A DNA stretch of 64,000 nt from G963675935 sp963675935. Lineage in GTDB: Bacteria; Planctomycetota; Planctomycetia; Pirellulales; Thermoguttaceae. The translations under genes were made by a program, and so were the position numbers. Every line of letters starts with the position of its first letter. Position 1 is the stretch's first letter. The DNA is taken from contig OY780964.2 of assembly GCA_963675935.2 (NCBI GenBank), positions 62,001-126,000 of the forward strand, given 5' to 3'. Below are positions 1 through 8,802 of the stretch, piece by piece. A model generated the notes under the pieces. That model saw nothing but the letters and a program-made list of their open reading frames with translations. It made no database searches and was not told the origin of the DNA.

Positions 1-2279
1 CAGGCACGCCGTCGCGGATCGAGGGATGCGGACTCGACGTGATCGCCCGCGAGGCCCTCGAACGGCGCCGCGCCAGTCTCGAGTCGCGGGCGCCCGGCCG
101 GTTGGACCTTGATTTCGGCGGCGAATACCAGATTCGTTGCGACGGCGAAAAACATCTTTGGAACCCCGAAACAATCGTCAAACTCCAGCACGCGGTGATC
201 GGCGACGACGCCGGCCTGTATGCCGAGTACGCCGAGGCGATCAACAACCAGACCCGCGATTTGATGACGCTTCGCGGGCTGTTCGAGTTCACCGCTGGCG
301 AACCTGTACCGCTGGCCGAGGTCGAGCCGGCCTGCGAAATCGTAAAACGGTTTTACACGGGGGCCATGTCGCACGGCTCGATCAGCCGCGAGGCCCACGA
401 AACGCTGGCCGCGGCCATGAACCGGCTTGGCACTTTCTCGAACACCGGCGAAGGCGGCGAGGACCCGCGTCGCTACCGGCCGCTGGCCAACGGCGATTCG
501 CTCAATTGCGGCATCAAGCAGGTGGCCAGCGCGCGGTTTGGGGTGACGATCGAATACCTCGCCAACGCCAAGATATTGCAGATCAAGATGGCCCAGGGCG
601 CGAAGCCGGGCGAGGGCGGCCAGTTGCCGGCCCATAAAGTGACCGACGAAATTGCCCGGCTGCGTCATTCGACGCCGGGCGTGTCGCTCATTTCCCCGCC
701 GCCGCACCACGACATTTATTCCATCGAAGACCTCGCCCAGTTGATCTACGATCTGAAGTGCGCCAATCCGGGCGTGATGGTGTCGGTGAAGTTGGTCTCC
801 GAGGTGGGCGTGGGCACGGTGGCGGCCGGCGTGGCCAAGGGCAACGCCGACGAAGTGCTCATCAGCGGCCACGACGGCGGCACCGGCGCCAGCCCGTTGA
901 GTTCGATCAAGCACGCCGGCGCGCCTTGGGAACTCGGCCTGGCCGAGGCCCAGCAGACGCTGGTGCTCAACGGGCTGCGCGATCGGATCATCGTTCAAGT
1001 TGATGGTCAAATGAAGACCGGTCGCGACGTGGTGATCGGCGCGCTCTTGGGCGCGGAACGATTTGGGTTCGGCACTTCGGCCCTGGTTTCGCTCGGCTGC
1101 CTGTTGATGCGCAAGTGTCATCTGGGCACGTGCCCGGTGGGCATCGCCACGCAAGACCCGGAATTGCGGAAGCGTTTCGCGGGCAAGCCGGAACACGTGG
1201 TGCGGTTCCTCATGTTCGTGGCCGAGGATATTCGCCAGGTCATGGCCCGGTTGGGTTTCCGCAAGTTCGACGAAATGATCGGGCGGGTCGATCGGCTGAG
1301 CTGCCGCGCGGCCATCGACCATTGGAAAGCGAAGGGGCTTGATTTTTCCGCCATTTTCACGGCGCCCGACCAATCGAACGGCTGTGCGTTGCGTTGCGTG
1401 CGGGCGCAGAGCGACGTCCACAAAGACCATCTCGACTGGCAAATTCTGGAACAGGCTCGGGACGCGATCGAGACGAAGCAGCCCACGCGGCTGGCCCTGC
1501 CGATTCGCAACATTCACCGCGCCGTGGGCACGATCCTCAGCAATCGGATCGTCAAGCGATGGGGCGGCCAGGGGCTGCCCGACGGAACCCTCGAAATCCA
1601 ACTTACCGGCTCGGCCGGCCAGAGTTTCGGGGCCTTTTTGGCCCCCGGCGTCACGCTGCAACTGATCGGCGACGCCAACGACTATTTGGGCAAGGGGCTT
1701 TCCGGCGGACGGATCATCGTGCAGACGCCGAGAGGTTCGCCCTTCGATCCCAAGCAAAACGTCATCGTCGGCAACACGCTGCTCTACGGGGCCACGGCCG
1801 GCGAGGTTTTTATCAACGGGCTGGCCGGCGAACGTTTCGCCGTGCGCAACAGCGGCGCCGTGGCGGTCGTCGAGGGCGTGGGCGATCATGCCTGCGAATA
1901 CATGACCGGCGGCATCGTCGCCGTACTTGGCCGGACCGGGCGCAACTTCGCCGCCGGCATGAGCGGCGGCATCGCCTACGTGCTCGATGAACACCAACTA
2001 TTCGACACGCTCTGCAACCTCGACATGGTGGACGTGGAATCGCTGTATCAAGAGGAAGACCGGAAGGTTCTTCGCGATCTCGTCCAACGCCACTACGATT
2101 GGACCAGCAGCGCGCAGGCGCGGCGGATTCTGGACAACTGGCAAGAGATGTCGGGCAAGTTCGTCAAGGTCATGCCGATCGACTATCGGCGGGCGCTCGA
2201 GCGGCTTCGTCAGCAGGAGGCCGTCCGCGCCGAGCAAACTCCCGCCACGGAAGAAGTGTTTTTGCAGAGGAATTCGTGA
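1..2279 (+). CDS. gltB: Glutamate synthase large subunit, C-terminal part (5' truncated)
   Basis: Glutamate synthase alpha subunit makes two glutamates from glutamine and 2-oxoglutarate. The reading frame is open from the first bases of the window, so the N-terminal glutaminase domain lies outside it. What is visible is the FMN-binding synthase barrel (loop MSHGSISREAHETL, then the GHDGGTGASPLSSIKHAG phosphate-binding region) and a Cys-x5-Cys-x4-Cys [3Fe-4S] motif (GCLLMRKCHLGTCPVG; cysteine codons at 1098, 1116 and 1131). A C-terminal GXGXG beta-helix follows (GNTLLYGATAGEVFINGLAG and after). The stop is at 2277-2279. gltD follows after a 116-bp gap filled by a palindromic repeat, so the two subunits are probably co-transcribed. 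GTG at 39 is only the first in-window start and is not the real one. Confidence 0.96.
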   Translation, partial: GTPSRIEGCGLDVIAREALERRRASLESRAPGRLDLDFGGEYQIRCDGEKHLWNPETIVKLQHAVIGDDAGLYAEYAEAINNQTRDLMTLRGLFEFTAGEPVPLAEVEPACEIVKRFYTGAMSHGSISREAHETLAAAMNRLGTFSNTGEGGEDPRRYRPLANGDSLNCGIKQVASARFGVTIEYLANAKILQIKMAQGAKPGEGGQLPAHKVTDEIARLRHSTPGVSLISPPPHHDIYSIEDLAQLIYDLKCANPGVMVSVKLVSEVGVGTVAAGVAKGNADEVLISGHDGGTGASPLSSIKHAGAPWELGLAEAQQTLVLNGLRDRIIVQVDGQMKTGRDVVIGALLGAERFGFGTSALVSLGCLLMRKCHLGTCPVGIATQDPELRKRFAGKPEHVVRFLMFVAEDIRQVMARLGFRKFDEMIGRVDRLSCRAAIDHWKAKGLDFSAIFTAPDQSNGCALRCVRAQSDVHKDHLDWQILEQARDAIETKQPTRLALPIRNIHRAVGTILSNRIVKRWGGQGLPDGTLEIQLTGSAGQSFGAFLAPGVTLQLIGDANDYLGKGLSGGRIIVQTPRGSPFDPKQNVIVGNTLLYGATAGEVFINGLAGERFAVRNSGAVAVVEGVGDHACEYMTGGIVAVLGRTGRNFAAGMSGGIAYVLDEHQLFDTLCNLDMVDVESLYQEEDRKVLRDLVQRHYDWTSSAQARRILDNWQEMSGKFVKVMPIDYRRALERLRQQEAVRAEQTPATEEVFLQRNS

Positions 2280-2285
2280 TTAACT

Positions 2286-2366
2286 CGTTTAGCCGGCGAA
2301 CTTGTTCGCCGCGTTTTTTGCTAAAACCGCCAAACATACGCGGCGAACAAGTTCGCCGGCTAAACG
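2286..2366. repeat. Dispersed palindrome, family A (copy 1)
   Basis: Two inverted arms, beginning GTTTAGCCGGCGAACTTG and ending with its complement, surround a short non-conserved centre. Each arm is itself partly palindromic (GGCGAACTTGTTCGCC). Other copies lie at 11471-11552, 13617-13689, 25106-25184 and 39182-39259, with a half copy at 46458-46486. It sits between gltB and gltD. Confidence 0.9.
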
Positions 2367-2395
2367 ACTCGCGTGTTGCCAAGGAGAGATAGGGG

Positions 2396-3826
2396 ATGGC
2401 CAATCCAACTGGTTTTCTGGAATATCCGCGGATCGAGGTCGCGCATCGGCCGATCGCCGAACGCATCCGGGATTGGCGCGAAACCGACCAACCGCTGGTG
2501 GATCGAACGCTCAACCAGCAGGCCGCTCGCTGCATGGATTGCGGCGTCCCGTTTTGCCACTGTCTCGGCTGCCCGCTGCAAAACCGGATTCCCGAGTTCA
2601 ACACCCTGGCGTACCGAAACCGATGGCGAGAGGCGGCCGAAAATCTGCACTCGACCAACAATTTCCCCGAGATCACCGGCCGGGTGTGCCCCGCGCCCTG
2701 CGAAGCCGCCTGCACCCTGGCGCTCCACGATCAGGCCGTGAACATCAAGGCAATCGAGCGCGAAATCGCCGAGCGGGCGTTTGCCGAAAATTGTCTCCAG
2801 CCGCTGCGGCCGAGGCACGCGACGGGCCGGCGGGCGGCCGTGGTCGGCTCCGGGCCGTCGGGATTGGCCGCCGCGCAACAGCTGGCCCGCGAAGGCCACG
2901 ACGTGGTCCTGTTCGAGAAGTCCGACCGCCTCGGCGGACTGCTGCGTTACGGCATTCCCGACTTCAAACTCGAAAAACACATCCTCGACCGTCGGTTGAA
3001 GCAGATGGCCGCTGAGGGAGTGACGTTCCAGCCGAACATCGAAGTTGGCGTCGATCTGCCGGCCGCCGAGCTGCGAGGGCAGTTCGACGCGGTTTTGTTG
3101 TGCATGGGCGCGGGCCAGCCGCGCGAGTTCAAGGCGCCTGGCAGCGACTTGGCGGGCGTCCACTATGCGATGGAATTTCTGCCGCAGCAGAACCACCGCG
3201 TGGCCGGCGATCCGCCGACCGGCGGGGGGGCGTCCGCGATCGACGCCAAGGACAAGCACGTGGTCGTCATCGGCGGCGGCGACACGGGCAGCGACTGCGT
3301 GGGCACGGCCATCCGCCAGGGGGCTCTTTCCGTCACCCAATTGGAAATCCTTCCTCGGCCGCCCGAAAGCCGCGCCCCGGAAACCCCTTGGCCTTTCTGG
3401 CCGAAGATGATGCGCACCAGTTCGTCGCAGGAGGAGGGCTGCGAGCGACGGTGGAGCACGTTGACCAGGGCCCTAACCGGGACTGGCGGCCGCGTGACGC
3501 ACCTGCATGTCTGCGAGGTCGCGTGGGATCCCGGCCCCAAGGGCTGGCAGATGCGGGAAATTCCCGGCACGGAAAAAACTCTGCCGGCCGAGTTGGTGTT
3601 GATTGCGATGGGTTTCGTCCACGTCGTTCACGGCGGACTTGTGAGCAACTTGGGTGTCGGATACGATGGGCACGGCAATGTGGCGGTCGACGGGTGGATG
3701 ACCAGCGTGCCGGGCGTGTTTGCCGCCGGCGACACAGTCCGAGGCGCTTCGCTTGTGGTCCACGCCATCAATCAAGGCCGGCTCTGTGCCGCGGCGTGCC
3801 ACAAGTGGCTGTTGCGTTCTGCCTAG
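2396..3826 (+). CDS. gltD: Glutamate synthase small subunit
   Basis: NADPH-dependent beta subunit that passes electrons through FAD and 4Fe-4S centres to GltB. The 476-residue length is normal. N-terminal cysteines C46, C49, C54 and C59 (CMDCGVPFCHCLGC) and C98, C102 and C106 (CPAPCEAAC) form the iron-sulfur domain. The FAD Rossmann motif GSGPSG is at residues 151-156. A second dinucleotide fold (VVVIGGGDTGSDC) near residue 290 binds NADPH. The C-terminal GVFAAGDTVRGASLVVHAI is the usual FAD-contacting end. The ATG at 2396 follows a GGAGAG ribosome site. It is the partner of the upstream gltB fragment. Confidence 0.97.
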   Translation: MANPTGFLEYPRIEVAHRPIAERIRDWRETDQPLVDRTLNQQAARCMDCGVPFCHCLGCPLQNRIPEFNTLAYRNRWREAAENLHSTNNFPEITGRVCPAPCEAACTLALHDQAVNIKAIEREIAERAFAENCLQPLRPRHATGRRAAVVGSGPSGLAAAQQLAREGHDVVLFEKSDRLGGLLRYGIPDFKLEKHILDRRLKQMAAEGVTFQPNIEVGVDLPAAELRGQFDAVLLCMGAGQPREFKAPGSDLAGVHYAMEFLPQQNHRVAGDPPTGGGASAIDAKDKHVVVIGGGDTGSDCVGTAIRQGALSVTQLEILPRPPESRAPETPWPFWPKMMRTSSSQEEGCERRWSTLTRALTGTGGRVTHLHVCEVAWDPGPKGWQMREIPGTEKTLPAELVLIAMGFVHVVHGGLVSNLGVGYDGHGNVAVDGWMTSVPGVFAAGDTVRGASLVVHAINQGRLCAAACHKWLLRSA

Positions 3827-3860
3827 CGCGGGCGGGATGCAACCGTTTATGGTTCGTAAT

Positions 3861-3935
3861 GTAGTAGTCACACTCCGTGTGCCGTTGTTGTGTCGTCTAC
3901 AATCGAGCGGACGGCACACGGAGTGTGCCTGCTAC
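3861..3935. repeat. Dispersed palindrome, family F (intact copy)
   Basis: Arms CACACTCCGTGTGCCG and its complement are separated by a short spacer in the gltD-carA gap. The same arm is found split by an insertion sequence at 61244-61256 and 62956-62968, which makes this copy useful as the uninterrupted reference. Confidence 0.85.
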
Positions 3936-3978
3936 GTGGATTGCCGGCGAGACAAGCAACACCGATAGGGATACTGCT

Positions 3979-5088
3979 ATGAGCAACGTGCGAGGCGCCA
4001 TCGCCCTGGAAGACGGGTTGGTGCTGGAAGGCGAGTCCTTTGGCGCCGTGGGCGCGAAGGCCGGCGAGGCCGTTTTCAATACCGGCATGACGGGCTACCA
4101 GGAAGTGCTGACCGACCCGTCCTACAAGGGCCAGATCGTCACGATGACGTATCCGCTTATCGGCAACTATGGCGTCAACTCCGCCGATGCCGAGTCCAAC
4201 GGGCCGAAGGTCGAGGGCTTCGTCGTGCGCGAATACTGCCCGTATCCGTCCAACTGGACGAGCGAGCAGTCGTTGAGCGATTACCTCAAGCAGCATGGCG
4301 TCGTCGCTCTTAGCGGCGTGGATACTCGAATGCTCACGCGCCGCCTGCGGACCGCAGGCGCCATGCGCGCCGTCATTGCGGCGGGCGACTACGAGCCTGA
4401 ACAACTCGTCGAGCGGGCACGCACAAGTCCTGGCCTCATCGGCCGCGACCTCGTCAGCGAAGTGACCTGTCAAAACGGCTATGACGGGCCGAATGGCGAT
4501 GGGCCGAACGGCGAATTGCCGCCCGACGCGCCGCTGGCGGTGGTTTTCGATTTCGGCGTCAAAACGAACATCCTGCGCAGCCTGGCCCATGAAGGCTTTC
4601 GCACACGGGTCGTGCCGGCCCATGCCACGGCCGATGAAGTCCTGGCCATGAACCCGGACGGCATCATGCTGTCGAACGGACCGGGCGATCCGGCCGCCGT
4701 GCCTCGCGTGGTCGAGCAACTTCGCGGGCTGTTGGGGAAAAAGCCCATATTTGGCATCTGCCTGGGACACCAGTTGCTGGGCTTGGCCTTCGGCGGCAAG
4801 ACCTACAAGCTCAAGTTCGGTCACCGCGGTTCCAATCACCCCGTCAAGGATTTGCAGACCGGAATCATCGACATCACGTGCCAGAACCACGGCTTCTGCG
4901 TGGACATCGACTCGCTGCCGCCGGGCGAGGTCGAGCTTACGCACATGAACCTGAACGACAAGACGCTCGAAGGAATGCGGCACAAGAAGTTGCCCGTGTT
5001 CTCCGTGCAGTACCACCCCGAATCGTCGCCCGGCCCGCACGACGCTGGCCGGCTGTTCCGCCGCTTCCGGGAGATGATTGGAAAGTAA
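3979..5088 (+). CDS. carA: Carbamoyl-phosphate synthase small subunit
   Basis: Glutamine amidotransferase subunit that supplies ammonia to CarB for carbamoyl phosphate, feeding pyrimidine and arginine synthesis. The protein has 369 residues. The N-terminal CPSase domain starts at MSNVRGAIALEDG and contains GMTGYQEVLTDPSY. The C-terminal class I amidotransferase has nucleophile C261 (FGICLGHQLLG) and the His/Glu pair H346 and E348 (YHPESSPGPHD). The ATG at 3979 is chosen because the open frame upstream of it is only read-through of the repeat at 3861-3935. carB follows 109 bp downstream. Confidence 0.97.
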   Translation: MSNVRGAIALEDGLVLEGESFGAVGAKAGEAVFNTGMTGYQEVLTDPSYKGQIVTMTYPLIGNYGVNSADAESNGPKVEGFVVREYCPYPSNWTSEQSLSDYLKQHGVVALSGVDTRMLTRRLRTAGAMRAVIAAGDYEPEQLVERARTSPGLIGRDLVSEVTCQNGYDGPNGDGPNGELPPDAPLAVVFDFGVKTNILRSLAHEGFRTRVVPAHATADEVLAMNPDGIMLSNGPGDPAAVPRVVEQLRGLLGKKPIFGICLGHQLLGLAFGGKTYKLKFGHRGSNHPVKDLQTGIIDITCQNHGFCVDIDSLPPGEVELTHMNLNDKTLEGMRHKKLPVFSVQYHPESSPGPHDAGRLFRRFREMIGK

Positions 5089-5109
5089 GGCGCTGTTAAA
5101 GAATATTTT

Positions 5110-5168
5110 GTAGGACGGATTTCCAAATCCGTCTCCGAAAATTGGACGGATTCGGAAATCCGTCCTAC
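5110..5168. repeat. Dispersed palindrome, family B (copy 1)
   Basis: Arms GTAGGACGGATTTCC...AATCCGTC and the inverted complement ending ATCCGTCCTAC. Other copies are at 14725-14783 and 23846-23904. It lies between carA and carB. Confidence 0.9.
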
Positions 5169-5197
5169 GTATAATTCACCAACTTGTCCAAAGACAC

Positions 5198-8100
5198 ATG
5201 CCGAAAAGAACGGACATCAAGAAAATCCTCATCATCGGCTCGGGCCCCATCGTGATAGGCCAGGGGTGCGAGTTCGATTATTCGGGCGCGCAGGCGTGCA
5301 AGGCCATCCGCGAGGAAGGCTACGAGGTGGTGCTGGTCAACTCGAATCCCGCGACGATCATGACCGACCCGGTTATGGCCGACCGCACCTACATCGAGCC
5401 GATCACGCCGGAGGTCGTCTCTCGCATCATCGAGCGCGAGCGGCCCGACGCCCTGCTGCCGACCCTCGGCGGCCAGACGGCGCTCAATGTGGCCATTCAA
5501 GTGGCCGACATGGGCGTGCTGGCCAAGTACGGCGTCGAGATGATCGGCGCGAACTACGAGGCCATCCAGTGCGCCGAAGATCGCGACAAGTTTCGCAGCG
5601 CGCTCCAGGAAATCGGCATCGATCTGCCGCGCAGCAAGGCCGTCCGCACGCTCGACGAGGCTCGCGAGGCGGCGCGAGACATCGGTTTTCCCGCCATCAT
5701 ACGCCCCAGCTTCACCTTGGGCGGCTCCGGCGCGTCGGTGGCCTACAACAGCGAGGAGTTCGAGCGCGCGGTGAATCTTGGTCTCGAACTGAGCCTCATC
5801 ACCGAAGTGCTCATCGAGGAGTCGGTCATCGGCTGGAAGGAATTCGAGCTCGAGGTGATGCGCGACCGAAAGGACAACGTCGTCATTATCTGCTCGATAG
5901 AGAACCTCGACCCGATGGGCGTGCATACGGGCGATTCGATCACGGTCGCGCCGGCGCAAACGCTCACCGACCGTCAGTATCAGCAAATGCGCGACGCGGC
6001 CATCGCCATCATCCGGCGCGTCGGCGTGGAGACGGGCGGCTCGAACATCCAGTTCGCCGTCCACCCCGAAACCGGGCGCATGGTCGCCATCGAGATGAAC
6101 CCGCGAGTTTCGCGGTCGTCGGCGCTGGCGAGCAAAGCCACGGGCTTCCCCATCGCCAAGTTCGCCGCCAAGCTCGCCGTCGGCTACACCCTCGATGAGA
6201 TGCCGAACGACATCACCAAGGAAACGCCCGCCTCGTTCGAGCCGACCATCGACTATTGCGTGGTCAAGCTGCCTCGATTCGCGTTCGAGAAATTCGCCGG
6301 CGCGGACGACACGCTGACAATCTCGATGAAGTCGGTCGGCGAGACGATGGCCATCGGCCGCACGTTCAAAGAGGCGTTCCAAAAGGGGCTGCGCGGGCTG
6401 GAGATCGGCTTGAGCGGCCTCGACGCGGCCGGCGAGCGAAAGGTCCACCCCGACCAGCTCGAAGCGATGCTTGTGCGTCCCACGCCGGAGCGGCTCTTCT
6501 ACGTCAGGCACGCGCTCCAACATGGCATGAGCGTACAGCGCATCCACGAGTTGTCGCGCATCGACCCGTGGTTCCTCCACAACATCCGCGAGATCGTGGA
6601 GATGGAGGATCGCATCAAGGCGGCAGGTTCAAGTGCGGTGAGCGACGCCGACTTTCTCCGCCGGGCGAAACGCATGGGCTTCTCCGACAAGCAGATGGCC
6701 GACCTGATCGGCTCCGACGAATTGTCGGTTCGCAAAGCCCGCATCGCCACGGGCGTCAAGCCCGTCTACAAACTCGTCGATACCTGCGCCGCCGAGTTCG
6801 AGGCCTACACGCCCTACTACTACTCGACTTACGACACCGAGGACGAAAGTCGCTCCAGCTCGAAGCCGAAGGCGCTCATCATCGGCGGCGGCCCCAACCG
6901 CATCGGCCAAGGCATCGAGTTCGACTACTGCTGCGTCCACGCCTCGCTCGCGCTCCGCGAACTCGGCTACGATTCGATCATGGTGAACTCGAATCCCGAG
7001 ACCGTCTCGACCGACTACGACGTTTCGAGCCGTCTCTACTTCGAGCCGCTCACCTTCGAGGACATTCTGAACATCATCGAGCGGGAGCAGCCGGAAGGCG
7101 TCATCGTGCAGCTTGGCGGCCAGACGCCGCTGAACCTCAGCGGCCGGCTCGCCCGCGCCGGCGTGCGCATCCTCGGCACGTCGCCCGAAGCGACCAGCCG
7201 CGCGGAAGACCGCGAACTTTTCCGCCAGCTCATCGAGAAGTTGAACCTGCGCCAGCCGCCGAGCGACACGGTGACCAACCTCGACGACGCGCTCGAGGTC
7301 GCCTCACGCATCGGCTATCCGATCCTCGTGCGTCCTTCGTTCGTCTTGGGCGGTCGAGCGATGGTCATCGTGTGGAGCGAGAACGAGATGGACGCCGTGC
7401 TGCGCGCGGCGATGGAAGCGGCGCCGGGCCATCCGGTGCTTATCGACAAATTCCTCGATGACGCCATCGAGGTGGATGTCGACGCGATCAGCGACGGGCG
7501 CCGCGTCATCATCGGCGGCGTGATGGAACACATCGAGCAGGCGGGCATCCACTCCGGCGACAGCGCGATGGTGCTGCCGCCCTATTCGCTCAAGCCCGCC
7601 CTCATCGAGGAAATCAAGGACCAGACGCGCCGCATGGCGTTGGAGCTTGGCGTTGTCGGTCTGATGAACGTCCAATACGCGGTGAAAGACGGCGTCGTTT
7701 ACGTCCTGGAGGTGAACCCGAGAGCTTCGCGCACGGTGCCGTTCGTCTCGAAGGCGACGGGCGTGCCGCTGGTGAACATGGCGACGAAGATCATGCTCGG
7801 GGGCACGCTCGACGACTGGCCCGACGAGCGGCCCGCGCCGCCGTATTACGCGGTGAAGGAGTCGGTGTTGCCCTTCAATCGCTTCGCCGGCGTGGACCCC
7901 GTTCTCGGCCCGGAGATGAAATCGACCGGCGAGGTGATGGGCGTCGACACGTCGTTCGGACTGGCGTTTGCCAAGTCGCAGATGGCCAGCTATCAACCGC
8001 TTCCTCTTTCGGGAAATGTTTTCATCAGCGTGCGCGACGGCGACAAGGATCGCATCCTGCCGGCGGCGCGGGCATTCGCGTCGCTTGGCTTCAGCATTCT

Positions 8101-8425
8101 GGCGACGGAAGGCACGGCGGCAAAGCTCGAATCGGCGGGCCTTCCCGCGCGCAGGGTGCCAAAGATTTCCATCGGTCGTCCGAACATTCTTGACTTTATC
8201 AAGAACCATGATGTCGGGCTGATTGTCAACACGCCCAGCGGTCCGGCGCCGCGGCGCGACGAGACGCAGATACGCACCGAGGCCGTCAAACACGGCGTGA
8301 GTCTTATCACCACCGTGGCCGCCGCCAACGCCGCCGCCGAAGCCATCCGCGCGCTGCGCGAGGGAACCATTCAGGTGCAGTGCCTGCAAGAGATACACGC
8401 ACTGGCGCGGGAAAAGCGTTCGTAA
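5198..8425 (+). CDS. carB: Carbamoyl-phosphate synthase large subunit
   Basis: Synthesises carbamoyl phosphate from bicarbonate, ATP and ammonia. The 1075-residue length matches the family. Two homologous ATP-grasp halves are visible: the first begins with KKILIIGSGPIVIGQGCEFD, the second near residue 560 with KALIIGGGPNRIGQGIEFD. Each carries its EMNPR or EVNPRASR metal-binding motif. The C-terminal methylglyoxal-synthase-like allosteric domain spans about residues 940-1075. The start MPKRTDIKK is canonical. It forms a pair with carA. Confidence 0.98.
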   Translation: MPKRTDIKKILIIGSGPIVIGQGCEFDYSGAQACKAIREEGYEVVLVNSNPATIMTDPVMADRTYIEPITPEVVSRIIERERPDALLPTLGGQTALNVAIQVADMGVLAKYGVEMIGANYEAIQCAEDRDKFRSALQEIGIDLPRSKAVRTLDEAREAARDIGFPAIIRPSFTLGGSGASVAYNSEEFERAVNLGLELSLITEVLIEESVIGWKEFELEVMRDRKDNVVIICSIENLDPMGVHTGDSITVAPAQTLTDRQYQQMRDAAIAIIRRVGVETGGSNIQFAVHPETGRMVAIEMNPRVSRSSALASKATGFPIAKFAAKLAVGYTLDEMPNDITKETPASFEPTIDYCVVKLPRFAFEKFAGADDTLTISMKSVGETMAIGRTFKEAFQKGLRGLEIGLSGLDAAGERKVHPDQLEAMLVRPTPERLFYVRHALQHGMSVQRIHELSRIDPWFLHNIREIVEMEDRIKAAGSSAVSDADFLRRAKRMGFSDKQMADLIGSDELSVRKARIATGVKPVYKLVDTCAAEFEAYTPYYYSTYDTEDESRSSSKPKALIIGGGPNRIGQGIEFDYCCVHASLALRELGYDSIMVNSNPETVSTDYDVSSRLYFEPLTFEDILNIIEREQPEGVIVQLGGQTPLNLSGRLARAGVRILGTSPEATSRAEDRELFRQLIEKLNLRQPPSDTVTNLDDALEVASRIGYPILVRPSFVLGGRAMVIVWSENEMDAVLRAAMEAAPGHPVLIDKFLDDAIEVDVDAISDGRRVIIGGVMEHIEQAGIHSGDSAMVLPPYSLKPALIEEIKDQTRRMALELGVVGLMNVQYAVKDGVVYVLEVNPRASRTVPFVSKATGVPLVNMATKIMLGGTLDDWPDERPAPPYYAVKESVLPFNRFAGVDPVLGPEMKSTGEVMGVDTSFGLAFAKSQMASYQPLPLSGNVFISVRDGDKDRILPAARAFASLGFSILATEGTAAKLESAGLPARRVPKISIGRPNILDFIKNHDVGLIVNTPSGPAPRRDETQIRTEAVKHGVSLITTVAAANAAAEAIRALREGTIQVQCLQEIHALAREKRS

Positions 8426-8434
8426 GGATGCGTA

Positions 8435-8580
8435 GGTTATGCTTTAGCATAACATCTTAGGTCTTAGGTCTTAGGTCTTGGGTCTTGGGTCTTGGGTCTT
8501 GGGTCTTCGGACTTGGGTCTTAGGTCTTAGGGCTTCGGTCTTCGGGCTTCGGGCTTGAGGGCTTGAGGGCGAAGACCGCG
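8435..8580. repeat. Hairpin followed by GGTCTTA-type heptad array
   Basis: A perfect hairpin (TTATGC-TTTA-GCATAA) about 10 bp after the carB stop is followed by roughly 16 degenerate heptads of the form GGTCTTA, GGTCTTG or GGGCTTC, up to about 8575. A second array of the same heptads lies upstream of tilS (19442-19591). The hairpin could end the carAB transcript, but no T-tract follows it. Confidence 0.8.
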
Positions 8581-8598
8581 TGCGAATTGTTTATTGCA

Positions 8599-8703
8599 GG
8601 GCCGTTGACGGCCCTTGTCCGCCGAAGGCGGTATTAGGCCCGGCGTTTACGCCGGGTTCGGGTGATGGGGCAATGATGGAATGTCAGGCCCGTTCACGGG
8701 CCT
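8599..8703. repeat. Cluster of four short hairpins
   Basis: Four consecutive perfect palindromes with small loops: GGGCCGTTGACGGCCC (8599-8614), CCGCCGAAGGCGG (8619-8631), CCCGGCGTTTACGCCGGG (8639-8656) and AGGCCCGTTCACGGGCCT (8686-8703). They lie in the long leader of the KaiC-like/PEP-binding gene. They may be a structured leader or a REP-type cluster; nothing in the sequence decides between these. Confidence 0.75.
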
Positions 8704-8802
8704 CCTGTTAAGCTGAAGGGACGCCACTCTTGCCAACCAACGTCAATGCTGGCAGAATAATGGCGTACAAAGTTTTCGCGAGGGACCAAGGGCGGGTTTC
8801 GC

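Noticed and set aside
3868..5040. 390-codon minus-strand frame opposite carA
   Set aside because: Antisense shadow of a clearly recognised gene; no signal, motif or ribosome site.
8453..8575. Possible CRISPR array or telomere-like tandem
   Set aside because: Units are 7 bp without spacers; no cas genes are present. It is a simple heptad array.
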